64,000 bases of DNA from Pleurodeles waltl (lineage: Eukaryota; Chordata; Amphibia; Caudata; Salamandridae): the NCBI RefSeq assembly GCF_031143425.1, contig NC_090451.1:661878575-661942574 (forward strand), read 5' to 3'. Numbering within the stretch: the stretch's first letter is position 1; each line of letters starts with the position of its first letter. A program made the position numbers and the translations under genes. Below are positions 35,750 to 48,899 of this stretch, piece after piece. A model generated the notes under the pieces. The model did not search any database, was not told the DNA's origin, and saw nothing but the letters and a program-made list of their open reading frames with translations.

Positions 35750-35925
35750 AAGTTAGCTGGTAAGATAGTTCAGATGGAATAGCTTGTAAGAAATGTCACT
35801 CACTCGCTACCGCGATGTGATTTGTAGAGTGTAAGTTTGAATTCCAGCAAGGTAAACTCAGCATTTCACCTTAGGATATCGGTAAAATGAGTGTTCCTAA
35901 AAAGGTGGTGAGAGTCCCTAGAGCA
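35750..35925 (+). repeat. tRNA-derived SINE
   Basis: A box-A-like TAGTTCAGATGG (35766-35777) and a box-B-like AGTTTGAATTCC (35833-35844) form a Pol III promoter pattern with long spacing, followed by the SINE-typical tcggtaaaatgagt at 35879-35892. It is degenerate and not a functional tRNA gene. Confidence 0.6.
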
Positions 35926-36289
35926 GCCGAACACCTTTGACAGCCCCAGCAAGACTGAAATCAGCTCTTATCAGCGCCCGGGTCAGGCTCAGCGCATCTG
36001 CAAACACATCATCCATCAGGTGGTATCAGAGCTCTCTGGAGGTCCCACAAGTCACCCTCTCTATCACTGCCCTGTCAATGACAGGGCGCGCTACAGCACT
36101 CAGCAGACTCTACTACACTCAGACAGTAATCCCCTGCTGCTCATGACTGATGCACTTACTCGGGAATAGTGCCATCTCACTAAGGGTGAACCGAGCGACT
36201 AGAAAACTGCAAGTCAGCGCGGTCTCATTCATTAAATAAAGCACGGGATTCTAGGAGCTGTAGCCTCAATTTGTGTAAATTTAACTAAC

Positions 36290-36375
36290 TGTATTGTAAT
36301 CTCATTTATATAGCACTTACCACCCCTGAATAGGCGTTGAAGCGCTTTATGTCTTGTAGCATGCTATTCGGTGCA
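36290..36375 (-). repeat. short dispersed repeat (LINE/SINE tail), copy 3
   Basis: Inverted copy of the 24460-24556 family: atttatatagcacttaccacccctgaataggcgttgaagcgcttta. Confidence 0.7.
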
Positions 36376-36813
36376 TCATTTGTAAAAGTTTAAGTGCCAG
36401 GACATAACGTTTTGCCCAGAGGATCGCGGCCAACACTACTGAATGGCACAGTGACCAACACCAGATCAAGTATTTTTAATCCACCACCAAACACTCGCTG
36501 CACATTTAGCTCATCGAGGTTACTCCCTTCTCCCTTACGATCTTTCCGTCTTTCTTCTTCTTCCCTCCTAGTGTGTTTCTCTATCGTGCTCAGTGCCTAA
36601 AGTCTGACCAAGGAAAATATGCGCAGGTCCCAAAAAATGAGCGCTGGTGGCCCCACCTGCAACCACAGGCTGAAATTAAGCACTGATGCTACTCCAGAGC
36701 CCAAGGCTAGTAATTAGCCGGTGGCTTTTAGCTGTTGCAGGCTAATCGGAGCAGTCTTGAGCGCTCAGGATAACAATTCACTGGTTTCCTCCAGTTTCTT
36801 TATGGTGAATGAA

Positions 36814-37206
36814 TCAATAGCTGGTAGGTGGGGCCATTAGTGAATTCAACCAATGGACACGGAAACAATGGTTTATTAATTTATATATATTTTTTTTTAA
36901 AACAGCACAATCCACGAAAATTTGTTTTCGCACTACTCTTGTTACGCAGTTCTGGATGTCACTGCATTCTATAGACTGCATCCCCTTCAGAACGTACTGC
37001 CCCCGCCACATTTCATTAATTTTTGTTGCTGTGAAGTGCAGTGCCCACTTGACGAGCAAGTAGGTGGTAACCTTGGCATTTAACAGGTTGTACTTGGCAA
37101 GGAAAAGATTGCTAACCTTGTTGAGATACAACCTATTCTGCCTGTCACACCGACATTTATACAATGTTGAATTTCGTTCACCACTTTTTAGAATCCAGGT
37201 TGACAA
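36814..37206 (-). CDS. unidentified 130-codon open frame
   Basis: The frame is open for 130 codons on the minus strand; the first codon is TTG, not ATG, and a stop lies just upstream. Composition is protein-like (several Cys, mixed charge, few runs), but no family, signal sequence or domain is recognised, and no splice sites or promoter are evident. It could be an old processed pseudogene fragment, an exon piece or chance. Confidence 0.15.
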   Translation of the reverse strand: MSTWILKSGERNSTLYKCRCDRQNRLYLNKVSNLFLAKYNLLNAKVTTYLLVKWALHFTATKINEMWRGQYVLKGMQSIECSDIQNCVTRVVRKQIFVDCAVLKKNIYKLINHCFRVHWLNSLMAPPTSY

Positions 37207-40200
37207 AGATTATGTTTTTGACCATTTTTTCTACTCCATTGCCCCAGTAAAACTCTTCTATTAGAATAAACATACAACCTTCATGTAACCGTCCGAGCTC
37301 TTATGGTGAAAGGGTCATCAGCCTAACCAGTATGGTTACTTCAACAAATGGCTTAGATTGATGCTATCTGCTCACTTAACAGGCAGCTTCTCTTATTTCA
37401 GATATCACACACGGACTCCTGAGGAACCACTTGACGTGACCCATGGATCCATATCAAGGCATGACATCAGGACAAGGAAAGAACCAAGTGGCAGATACAA
37501 GATACAACACTACCTACCGAGCTTACTACATCTTAGATCTCAAGTTTTTATATCTGCCTGAAATGTTCAATCTCCTATTAGTATCCTATCACTCTTTCTT
37601 TTCTTCTTCTGTGGCAATTTGATCTGAGTCAGGACCTTTTGCCCCAAAAAGGTATACTTTGGAATATTATAGTGTTCATGAACCTTATGTTAAGTCCACA
37701 CTGCTTTTAAGCTACCAACTGGTATGTAAATTAGCCACAGGCTGGGAAAGGTGCCTAGGACCGGGTTCCTAGAGCATGAAATCTGTGATACCTCACCCAT
37801 GCCATGCCTGTGTCACCCACTCCCATCCCTTATCCTTAAACCCGGAAGAAAGGCTCTGACATAAACTGACCTGAGCCAGATAGGTTTGCATTTGAGAAAG
37901 AATTCTCAGGCAATATTTATTACAAGTAGTGACATTTTAGTATACCACACTTTTGAATCAATCATGATTGAACAAATTACAAAGTAAATGTTTTCACAAA
38001 ACTAGGCTAGACATCAGTCAACTAACATAAATCAACTAACAGCAGATTCTAGGTCAAGTCTGGCCACCCCCTGGTCCTTAAAGCACTGGAAGACTAGTGA
38101 GCCAGAAGTTCTAGCCACTGGGCTCTCCCATCAATTTATACAAACACTGAACAAGGCAAACTCTCCCAGCCAGGGTCGGATTGGGAAGGCGGGCACCCGG
38201 GAACTGGCCGATGGGCTAGCTTCAGGGTCATATGTGGGACGGTTTTATTAGCGCCTCAGTTAACCGGCCCACAGAGCCTTACAGTCTGGCAGGCACCTGC
38301 CAGGCCACTGTAATGTGTATTAATCTTTGCCATGCCTCCACCCACCGGTGCCAGGCTGGAGGTCTTTGGGCCATTCGCACCCCAGGCCCCCCATGCATCT
38401 GTCCCAGAACAACAGCAGTTTTCCCCTGACGCCTCCCCGCTGGGCTACCGCATTCTGGCCATGGGGCAGAAGGGAGTATGCAGAGGCCTATGCCTATGGG
38501 GGTTATCGGATGTCGTCCCCTCGCCCCTAGTTTGTTTTAGACTGGTGGGGGGTGTGGGACTGCATAGGCCTCACTGTGAGACACCATTCCCAGAAAAAAG
38601 AAAAAAATAGAAAGGCTGTAAAGTACTTTCGAGTCACAGCATCCCTCGGATTCCTGTGTACAAATCAATTACTTTCTCAAGGCCTAAATAAAACTGAATT
38701 TGATCGTGTGCAGTGTAACTAGTGCTCATGTAAATGGCTCCAATATTTTTGAGTGGAGGTCACGCCATATAAAACTACACAAAAAATACAAATAAACACC
38801 CAGATTATCCGAAGGCCTGAACCGTGATAAATAATGAGGACTCTTTACATGAAGACATCCATATTCCTTTTTAAATGGGCTTTTCTGCCTTTTGTTGAGG
38901 ACTAGGTGTAACTCATCTTTAAGAAAATATTTTAATGTGCTGTTGCATTATGTATGATTTTAAATATGTAATGACCAGAGTTAAAAATACCAGCTTAGGG
39001 TGATTTTCTTCTTTTCCGTACCACCTAGGACATTAAAATACTAGTCATGCTGTTGAAAAAGAAAAAACGGCCAGCTGGAATCTCTAGTCAGAAATGTGGT
39101 TGTGACCATTTAATTTCACCTTGCCAGCCTGGATGAACTGCAGTGATTCTAGTTGTCACCAATTTTATCAGCTCTATAAGCTTTCAAATGCCTAATTTAA
39201 CAACATTTGTCTAAAAATAAGCCCATTGAGACTAAGCAAATGGTGATCAATGAAAGGGGCAATCCGGGAACATGGGCCAGTTTTTTGTTGGGAGTGTCCG
39301 GGCATAACTGTGATCCCAATCTGACCCTGCCCCCAGCCCCCTCACAGAGAGAGACCCCACGGGCCAGCAAGCCAGCTGAGCCTGAAATCAGCCATGCCAG
39401 AACAAAAAAATGTCTCCTCCAAAAATGGGGTCACATCGGCAGTCGCACAGCACTCACCACAGCAAGGTGAGTGTACCATACTCGAGACCAGGCTTAAATG
39501 CCTCCCTGTGCCCCTGCCAACCGCCTGGACGACCCCACTGACCCCGACAAGCCAATAAGTGCGGTAGGCCCTAGCGTGCAAAATTTAAAAATAAGCACGA
39601 AAGGAAAAAAGCCCATTGGTGCTACTTCCCCCGCCCCCCAGGCCAGGCATCGCCCCCACCTGTAGCCAGGGCCTGCCATTGCAGCTCGCCCCTGTATTTC
39701 ATAATGTACAGTTGGTTAGTACTGTTCATTTATATGTTTAATGAAACACTACAAATCACAAAAGGGTAGGCCCACAGTTCAGCACAAAAAATGACCAGAC
39801 ACAGAATAAGTGTGTCATTAGGATCAAAACACCTTGAGTGACATTTTATAATACACATGTGTGCAAAATACCCATACTAAACGCACATCACCAAAGGAAA
39901 AATATCTACCATGGTCTGTGGGCTAAAGGAAGCATACCCTGAGGGCCCTGAAATAGACTCGCCCCCAGCCACTCTCACTGCCTACCCTAAATAACCAATG
40001 ATGGGGAGCACTTTTTGCAGTGTCTCCTTAGACAGAGGGCCCTTAAAAAGGGTGTCAGAAATAATGTGTTCTTCCCAGGGAGGTAAAGCATATGATATTT
40101 AAGGCTGCATGAAATAAATGGACAGCCGGGATCTGATATGGACCCAGAGATACTTTTTCAGGCCTCTTTATGGCTTCGATAAGTCTTTTTTTAGCTTCAA

Positions 40201-42241
40201 GGAGAGAAGCAGGGTTTTCCAGAGGGTAGAACCTTGTACATAGAAGGATGTTACCCCAGATCTGGGCTTTTCAAGTTTTACTTGCTCTCCTTGTGGACAG
40301 TACTGTGATTTGAGAGGGCATGAGCATCTCATTTTGGAAATGTACATCTGCTCAGTAGGTAGTGTGCGCCCTAACTGTTCATAATGTACTACAGCTACAG
40401 ATGAACATCATAAGGTCGAAAATAAATGAGACATTATGCTTTCCATGAAAAGAAGATTACTGGCCTCGCCAGAGGACCGCACCAAATCGTTAACCCCACC
40501 CAAGCTTTTATGGGTTTTAACTTCGTTGACTTGTGACAGCACCTACAAAATGGCAGAAGCACTTGTCCACAACATCTTAACAAGAGTTCACTGCACTCAC
40601 TGGATTCTGGGAGGAATTCCGTCATAGAATTCAACTCGCCCTCCCGGGCCATAAATATCTTGACCCCGAGATACACAAACACCTTATTACCCAAGGGAAA
40701 GGTCGTGTACAACAATACTGCAGCAGAGGCAAAGGTCGCTTCCAGCAAGCTGTAGGAAAGTGAGAAAATAAATGAGTCCTGTAAATCCAAGATTAGATAG
40801 GGGCCGAGGGCGCGAAGGATTCACGTTTCCCTCGTACACTCTTCTCACCTCATATCTTCATGTCTGCTTGTTCCAGCCAAGACCGGCTTTTCACAGACTA
40901 CTTTTTTTCATCAGCTCGTCAAGATGGAGCGATAGCTCTGCTGGCTCAAAGATGGTTTCATTGTCTGTAATACTTTGCACAGCTTTCAGGCTAACCAAGG
41001 ACTATGTAAATTATTTCCACTGAACCTCACTGTATCTTAATGTTTCTCTCGGATAGTCTTAAAATCTGGCATGGAACTGGCATTCAGGAACCAATGTCAG
41101 CTAAAGTTCTAATGTCAGCGTGGGCTATTGCACTTTGCCTTACGTTGTTACGTGTATTTATAGACTGCGCATATGCATAAGCTTCTTGCCCTACTAGCTA
41201 TAACATTATCAACTGACTAAAAGGGAAAAAAAGAAACAGACAAAAACAGGAGACTTAAAGCAAAGGGAAGAGCACAGAAGAATAGTAATATGGATTAAAA
41301 TGCCAAGTTTTCAGACTCAGTGGTAGGAGGGCCGATCACTGACCTGGCATTCTGCGAATGTTGGAAAATGGTAATGAAGCCTTCAAAACAACCTTAAGGG
41401 TATAACAGAGTTCCAAGTAGGGTACTTCATAGTGGTCAAATACCTGAAAAACATAATATCCTCCTATGTTGGTAAAATCGGGATGAGTGTTAACTTCCCC
41501 ATCCATTAGTGACAAAATAAAGGATGAACTGTGTGTAAGGGAACAATAGGACTTCTGTAGTGAAACACAGTATACCCCATCGCCTAAAGGGGCTTCTAGG
41601 CTAAAAGGAAGGCATCCGTTTCTTTCATATATAACCTTATTTTTGTATATCCTCCACAATAATATCCCTAGAGGGGAAGAAATTCAGCTGGATGATTCTA
41701 CTCCATATTTAAAGTTTCCTCCAAAATTGAGACGCACAATCTTAATGCAGTGATTAAGCCCTTATTAGAACTCCGGTCTCCTCTTTCCAAATGCGGTATG
41801 TTAGGTTAGGTTGACAGAGTAGAGTCCAATGAGATTACATCTGCCATCCCAAGGGTATTCCACATACCAAATTTAGAGATGACCATCGGCCCAGCAACCA
41901 TCTCTGTACACTGAAATGAACAATCATCACAGTGGTTCCTTTTTGTCCTAAAAAATTGGTGAACGTCTGCCTTCAGTAGTGACAGCTGTACACCAAACTT
42001 GTTACATTTTAACAAGAATTAATGACCTTCACACCCTGGGAGTTTTTTTCCTCTCCTTTCCTGTCAGTACTTTTTCTAGAAATGACAGATGGGACAAAAA
42101 AAGGAATTACACCCTCTGCCTTAAATAGGGCAGAGAGTGTAATGTCCTACCTATGTCGGGCTGTCGGAGGAAGTATTCCATTGACGGAGTCAATGAGGGA
42201 TCTGAGTACAAAATACTAAAAGTCTACTCATCTCTAAATGC
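37207..42241. other. long stretch without recognisable genes
   Basis: GC-richer islands at about 38150-38610 and 39240-39690 look like diverged dispersed repeats, but I could not define ends. The region otherwise shows no coding motifs, RNA genes or clear repeats. Confidence 0.4.
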
Positions 42242-42246
42242 AACAG
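42242..42246. repeat. target-site duplication AACAG, left copy
   Basis: Identical to 45139-45143; the pair brackets the solo LTR exactly. Confidence 0.8.
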
Positions 42247-45138
42247 TGTAGGAAAGTACCATCTTTCTTGGCATGTTACCCCCAATTTCTGCCTGTTTGT
42301 CAGTGTGTTTTTACTGTCTCACTGGGATCCTGCTGGCCAGGACCCCAGTGCTCATAGTTTGTGGCCTAATGTGTGTGTTGTCAGTAGTGCTTAACTGTGT
42401 CACTGAAGTTCTGCTAACCAGAACTCCAGTGCATATGCTCTCTGTGCTTCCAAATTAGTCACTATAGTTTAGTGACTTCATATTCCAAATCCAGTTGGCA
42501 CACTGGACCCCCCTTATAAGTCCCTAGTATATGGTACCTACTGTAGGTATCCAGGGCATTGGGGTTCCATGAGATTCTTATGGGCTGCAGCATTTCTTTT
42601 GCCACCCATTAAGAAGCTCAGACAAACCATTCTTCAGGACTGCCACTGCAGCCTGCGTGAAATAGTGCACACGCTATTTCACAGTCATTTTCACTGCACT
42701 TAAGTAACTTGTAAGTCACCTATATGTCTAACCTTCATTTACTGAAGGCTAGGTGCAAAGTTACTAAGTGTGAGGGCACCCTTGCACTAGCAAAGATGCA
42801 CCCACGCTGTCCAGGGCTAAATCCCCAGACTTTGTGAGTGCGGGGACACCATTACACATGTGCACTACATATAGGTCAATACCTACATGCAGCTTCACAA
42901 TGGTAACTCCGAATATGGCCATGTAAGGTGTCGAAGGTCATGGAAATGTCCCCCATTCCAAATCTGGTACTGGGGGGCAATCCCATGCATCCTAAGGGCT
43001 CCACCATGGAGCCCCAGTATTGCCAAACCAGCTCTCTGAGACTTGCACTGCAGCTGCTGCCACCTCACAGACAGGGTTCTGTCTTCCTGTGGTCTGAGCA
43101 GCTCAGTTCCAGGAAGGCAGAACAACGCATTTCCTTTCAGAGGAGGGTGTCACACCCTCTCCCTTTGGAAATAGGTGTTACAGGCATGTGAGGGATAGCC
43201 TCCCAGAGCCTCTGGAAATGCTTTGAAGGGCACAGATGGTGCCCTCCTTGCATAAGCCAGCCTACACTGGTTCAGAGACCCCCGATCCCTGCTCTGGCAC
43301 AAAACTGGACAAAGGAAAGGGGAGTGATCACTCCCCTGTCCATCACCACCCCAGGGGTGGTGCTTGGAGCTCCTCCAGTGTCTCCCAGGCGTAAGCCATC
43401 TTGTTTTCAAAGGTGTGGGGACACTCTGGAGATCTCTGAGTGGCCATTGCCAGCAGGTGACGTCAGAGACTCCTCCTGATAGGTGCATACCTGGGTAGGT
43501 AGCCAATCCCCCTCTCAGGGCTATTTAGGGTCTCTCCTGTGGACTCCTCTTCAGATTCAGCTTGCAAGACTCCTCCAGGAATCCTCTGCATCCTCTGCTT
43601 CAGCTTCTGACGGTCAGATCAACCGCAGACTGCTCCAGAAACCGCTGTAACTGCAACAAAGTATCCAGGACGACTCCTGTGACCTGAAACTTCAGCTCCA
43701 GTCAGCATTTGCAACAGTTACCACAGTGTGCATGCTCTAAGGACTCCCTGTCTTTACCTGGCACCACAAGAACCAAAGGAATCTCCAGTAAAGTGACACT
43801 TCCCTGCTCCTGCAGGCACCTTCCAAGGGACAACGGGTTATCTAGGACTCCTATCTTGATGACGAGCATGCTCCCTGGAACACAGGTGGTGGACCAACAC
43901 GACCCAGGCTGTCCTAAGGTCCAACTGTCCAAGTTTGGTGGAAGTAAGAGCTTGCCCACCCGGTTCGCAACACTACCCCTGTGCACCGTGCCATCTCCAG
44001 CTCATTGGGCTCCTGTGCATTTCTTTCAGGAATCCTGCATTCTCCGGTGGTGTGGACCTTCTGTTGTTGTGCTACACCATCCGCAATTTGCACCTTCTTT
44101 GTCCCTGTGTCCTGGGACTCCCGTGGGTGCTGCCTGGTCATCTGTGGGCTCTCTCCAGTGTTGGGAGCCCCCTCTGACTCCCCAGTCCGAGCTGAGGCCC
44201 CCAGGTCCTTCCTGGGTCCAGGCTGCACCATTCTGACGCAAACCGCAACCTTGCTTGAACCAAGGCTTGTTGGACGAATCCAGTGACGCAAAAGCTTGCA
44301 TCCAACATCTCGGCGTGGGACATCTCCTGCACCACGCAGGAACCTGCAGCCATCTTCTTTGGTGCTCTTCTGCCAATTTCTTCTAACCGGAGAATCCTCT
44401 TTTGCACCATCTTCTAGGTTGGCAGGGGCTGCTGTCCTTCCTGGAATCTCCTCCGACTTCTGGACTTGGTCTCCTCTCTTCACAGGTCTTTAGGTCCATG
44501 AATCCACCATTTGTTGCTTGCAGTCTTGCTCGGTTCTTGCAATAACTCTTATCACAACTTGTAGTGTGTCCTGAGGAAACTTGCAGTACTCTACTCCTTC
44601 TTTCCTGGGCTCTGGGGTGGAGTATTTTACTTACCTTAGGTGTTCTCTTACACTCCCAGCGCCCCTCTACACACTACAGTTGCCTAGGAGGGAATTTGTG
44701 ATTTGCATTCCACTTTTTTACGATATGGTTTGTGTTGCCCCTAGGCCTATTACATTCGATTGTATTTTCTACTGTTTGCACTATTCTATGACTGTTTACT
44801 TACCTGATTTTGGTCTCTAGTGTATATATTGTGTATAATACCTCCAAAAGGAGTATTGCCTCAAAACATTCTTGACCTTGTGTCACTAAAATAAAGTACC
44901 TTTATTTTTGTTAACACTGAGTATTGTCTTTTATTGTGTATACGCACTGTGTAACTATAGTGGTATTGCAGGAGCTTTGCATGTCTCCTAGTTCAGCCTA
45001 AGCTGCTCTGCTACAGCTACCTCTAGACAGCCTAAGCTGCTAGAACACTGCCTACATTTCACTAATTAGGGATAACTGGATCTGGTATAAGGTGTAGGTA
45101 CCTAGGGTACCCACTACAAACCAGGTCAGCCTCCTACA
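42247..45138 (+). mobile_element. 2.9-kb solo LTR of an LTR retrotransposon
   Basis: The segment starts TGTAGGA and ends TCCTACA, a perfect 7-bp terminal inversion with canonical TG...CA ends, and is bracketed by the 5-bp duplication AACAG. TTATAAG at 42514-42520 could be the TATA box, and AATAAA at 44890-44895 followed by a T-rich stretch is a polyadenylation signal about 245 bp from the right end, so U3 would be very long. Open frames inside (43709-44236 plus, 43914-44483 minus) lack retroviral motifs and sit in GC-rich sequence. Only one copy is present, so it is best explained by LTR-LTR recombination. The length is unusually large for an LTR. Family not recognised; gypsy-type is likely from the 5-bp duplication. 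Confidence 0.8.
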
Positions 45139-45143
45139 AACAG
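45139..45143. repeat. target-site duplication AACAG, right copy
   Basis: Follows the TCCTACA end directly. Confidence 0.8.
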
Positions 45144-46600
45144 GTGGACCAAGGGTTTGGCACAAAGGGTACTCTATGGCATCTGCAACAGAGTACCCTG
45201 TCCTTCAAACTTTAAATTAGGCCCTTAATCATCGGATCCAAACTTGTACATATCTTGGCTTCTTCAGTTTAAGCTGAAGACCAAAACCAGTATGTACTGC
45301 TTCTGAAGACCTTAAAATGGGGATCAGCTCTAAGCCGCACAGTGGGAACTAATGCTGGGGCATGATGACCATTTGTTATCAGGCTGAGGTAGGAGGGTGA
45401 GAGGACTCAATAGCTATTTACTGGGTTAACCAATTTTACATATATTTATGATGATCCTTAGCTAGCTTGTAGTAACTAGGGTCCATATGTTCAGGTATAA
45501 AATAATTCTCCATCATCAGCCAAGATAGAATGGCCACAACAAGGGTAAGACATCTGGGCCCACAGTGGGTTTTTATTAAAATTTGTCTTTTCCTTAAAAA
45601 CTGAACTTCCATTAGAAAGGTGACTGACCCTCGTCACTGGGCCTCTGACCGGTATCTTGTTACACACTGGTTATATCTAATGTGTGTGGTCAAAAGATTG
45701 TACTGAAAAGGCATTTTTTATTTTCTTGATAACTTTGGAGACGTTAAACGAATTAGCATGAAACTTTCCAAAAAATAGTTAATTCAAATTGGGTTCAACA
45801 AGGCAGGTTTTGTCCCGACCCATTGTGGGTGTTGGTTCCTTGACAATCTTTCAATTCAACTACAGAAAAACAGATGAAAAGAATTACACTGAAAAAAGCA
45901 AGGCGCATATCTCAAAAATAATGCAGTCGTCTATTTAGGGGCCACTGACCTGAAGCCTGAGATAGTGTGTTTTGCTGTGTCATTCACAGACCCCAAAAAA
46001 GGGTTCATGCACCTTAATTGTGGATTAAAGGTCCACAAACACTGCTCCCAGGTCCACAAACCCAGACAAGAGTTACCAATAAGAGCTGGGACCACTCTCA
46101 GATTCACAGACCTGGAAAAAATAAATCATAATAATCAATAATAAAAAATGAAAAAAATTAAAAGGGCAACCAGTCCCTGCTTAAAAGCTTTGCACATCAG
46201 TTGTTGGACACCACCGAAAGGTTGGGCATATTCTCTGCTGCAGGCCATGTGGTGGTGTGCAGGGGTGCGTATGTGTGTGTGTATTCACTTAAAAAACCAA
46301 AGGTTACATAGACATAACTGTTAGGCTCACATTTTACATGTACAAAACCATAGAAATTCACCTGTTAGAGTTTTATCTGCAGTAACTATAACTCGTGCCC
46401 GAAGGTAACTATAACTCGTGCCTCGCCTTGCACAGTATTTTCGTAAACATTTTTACTGCAAATATTACATTGACATTATAAGTGATGTCATCAAAGATGT
46501 CATGAGTGCTGTAATTTATGGAATAATTAGCAGTGGATGGCGGGGGGACGACTTATAGTTAAACCTTCCTAGTGATGGAACACTCAGCCCCCTCCTAATT
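45144..46600. other. unassigned sequence
   Basis: Contains a 24-bp tandem duplication of gtaactataactcgtgcc (starts about 46383 and 46407). No genes recognised. Confidence 0.45.
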
Positions 46601-47070
46601 TTTTACTTTGCCTCCAGAACCTGGCCTACCACCCAAGGGCTTTAAAAAACAAGCTTGGTTTTTAAAATATTTTTGCTGCAAAATTCGTGAATTTGAGGCA
46701 AAAAAATGTAAAACAAAAAAAAATAAAAATGCTTTTTTTTGCCCTTGCAGGACAGGAGCGAAGGGGTCAAGGTGTCTCTACCCTGGCCCCTTTTCTTTTT
46801 TTTCACTTTTTTTTTTTTAACGAGGGACTGGGCTGAAACCATGTCCCAAGATGGCTGCCAACACTTCCTGGATGACGTGTTGGCAGCCAATCAGAGCTGT
46901 GCATTTCCCTATACAATGTTGTCATTATTCGCAACGGCTTTGCGGCCACAGATATACAAATCTGGATTTCCTTAAATTTCTAAAAATCGACTGAATGGAT
47001 TTACAACAAATAAGCGAAAGCATAATCTGCACACCGAAAGCTAGTGTTCTGCCAAATTTGGTGTAATTCC
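46601..47070. repeat. probable dispersed repeat with a strong hairpin
   Basis: A perfect 13-bp inverted repeat, TGGCTGCCAACAC at 46852-46864 and its complement at 46877-46889, encloses a 12-base loop. A- and T-runs flank it at 46710-46740 and 46795-46820. The ends are not defined. The open frames here are low-complexity and unlikely to be genes. Confidence 0.4.
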
Positions 47071-47870
47071 GTCCAGTGGTTCAGGCTTTAGTCATGCCTA
47101 AAGTTCCTAGGGGAATTAACATGGGTAACACAACTTTTTTGACCCCCTCTTTTTCTCAGCCCTGCTTGACCGATCTCTCAAATCCATCCACCTTTTTGGC
47201 AGAATATCGCAGCTTGGGAGTCAGCATTTTTGGAGGAGTGGCTTCACCTGGTCACATGTATCCTTCCTCCATGGTCATTCAGCCACGCCCGCTCTTACGG
47301 CGGAGAGCCTGCTCGTCACCCTTTCTATCGCTGGGCTCAATTCTAACCCCCCCCCCCACTTCCCTACAGTCCCATTCAACCGAGGAGATCCCAGAGACAT
47401 GGGCTTTGCTTGCTGTATTTCGCCTCCCCTTTGCCTCACTGACTTTAGCAGCTAAGCGCAATCGCGCTTAATTGGTTCTGACACCTGCGCTCAGGAGCCA
47501 TAGAAGCGTGGACGTCACTGTTACTACTTTTTTCCCGCCATATCAACTTTCTAAGCGGCACAGATGAGTAGGCTGTCGCAAAGAAGCACCGGCTTAATTT
47601 TCTGACCTTTGAAGCCTCGGTCACACACTGTCCCTGCGAGCTACTGGATCACCGTGGTTTATAGCGTAGTGCTCCCCTGGTCTCCTTTTGTTTATCCTGC
47701 CCCACCTTCTTGGCCTGGTGTTGGTGAAACTCAGTGCCCGCAATCATCTCTCCTGCTCCCAATCAATTGGACTTGGCCAGTAATGAGGACTGGGTGACTG
47801 AGAGGTATGCAGTGGGAAAGGGGTGCAATTGTAGTTCCAGTACCTTTTCTTTTTCTCTGTACCTCTTGTA
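47071..47870. other. probable 5' part of the YR retrotransposon, or unassigned
   Basis: Open frames at 47076-47471 and 47609-47797 precede the RT and could be decayed gag-like sequence, but no motif supports it. A C-run lies at 47348-47358. Confidence 0.3.
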
Positions 47871-47873
47871 TAT

Positions 47874-48395
47874 ATGAGTTTCAGGAGAGAACTCTGGGCA
47901 CCACATGTTTATTTACAAATTAAGCACTGGCTACAGTGGATCTTCACAGCAATGACAACAGGCCATAAGGAGGTGATCCATTACTTAGATGATTTCTTAG
48001 TGCTGACGCCGCCTGGCTCTGAGGTATGCTCATGTGCCTTGAACTCACTAACTACCTTGTTCAAGGATCTTGAGGTTCCCCTGGCGCCTGATAAAAGTTG
48101 GCCCCACCACTTGTCTCGCCTTCCGTGGCACTGAAATAGATACCAGGGCCGGGGAGTACCGCCTTACCTCAGAAAAGGTATTTGCTTTAAGGCAGTCAAT
48201 TGACAACATATTAGCCCTAAATAAGATGACCCAGCATCAGCTCCAAGTGCTAGCTGAACAGCTGAATTTCGCCTTGCGGATTATTTCCATGCCACACCGA
48301 TTTTCACGATCAATCACAAGATCAATCACAAGAGCAATGGCCAGCCTCGCAGTAAAAGATCATCAGTCGCAGCTCTCGGCTTAGGTAAAGGAGGA
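47874..48395 (+). pseudogene. RT domain of the YR retrotransposon
   Basis: One frame from 47874 encodes the catalytic YLDD box in an EVIHYLDDFLVL context (about 47970-48003), diagnostic of DIRS-type RTs. After a frameshift near 48070-48110 the thumb/connection continues (LAFRGTEIDT..., TQHQLQVLAEQLNFA) to a stop at 48384. Fingers are not recognisable upstream, so the domain is N-truncated or badly decayed. Confidence 0.8.
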
Positions 48396-48899
48396 TCTGA
48401 GAATCTGGTGCGGTTTTCTGCAGCACTTCAATGGCTCAGTCACTTCCTTCTGGACAATATCCAATCACGCTCTTGTCCTATTCATGGATGCTATAGGCAG
48501 GGTAGGGTTTGGCACCATTGTGGGTACAGAATGGTTTAGAGGCAATTGGTCCGCCGCCTGGCATGTCAGCTGAATTACGAGGAATGTAGCCTTTTTGGAA
48601 TTGGTTCCCATTGTAGTAGAGGTAACCAAATGGGCAAATGTTTTCTAGAACAGGAGCGTGGTCTTTTTGTCTAACAACATGTCAGTAATTGAGGTTATCA
48701 ACAGGCTGGGGGCTTCTTGCAAGTGAGTTCTAAGATTACTCAAACATTTGGTTTTGCTGTGTCTGAAGTCTAATTTGTTTAGAGCATGTGCCTGGGATTC
48801 ACAATAATGCTGCTGATGCCTTGTCCTGCTCCAAGTTACAGTATTTTCAGAATTTTCACCGAGAGGCAGCAGAGAAGATGACAGAGTTACCATCATATC
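48396..48899 (+). pseudogene. RNase H domain of the YR retrotransposon
   Basis: Mixed frames show FMDAIGRVGFG with the first catalytic Asp, an ELVPIVVEV helix, a LSNNMSVI block and HNNAADALS, the usual closing motif of this domain. Stops and frameshifts lie between them. Confidence 0.7.

Noticed and set aside
35766..35844. Possible tRNA gene from box A and box B-like motifs.
   Set aside because: No cloverleaf could be drawn and SINE core sequence follows; annotated as a SINE instead.
41336..41659. A minus-strand frame has a 12-residue block (GGYYVFQVFDHY) that resembles part of SLC6 transporters and follows an AG.
   Set aside because: The likeness ends after the block; flanking residues do not fit the family, and no neighbouring exon-like match was seen. 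Probably chance.
43709..44483. Overlapping plus and minus ORFs of 175 and 189 codons.
   Set aside because: They lie inside the solo LTR in GC-rich sequence on both strands, with no retroviral or host motif.
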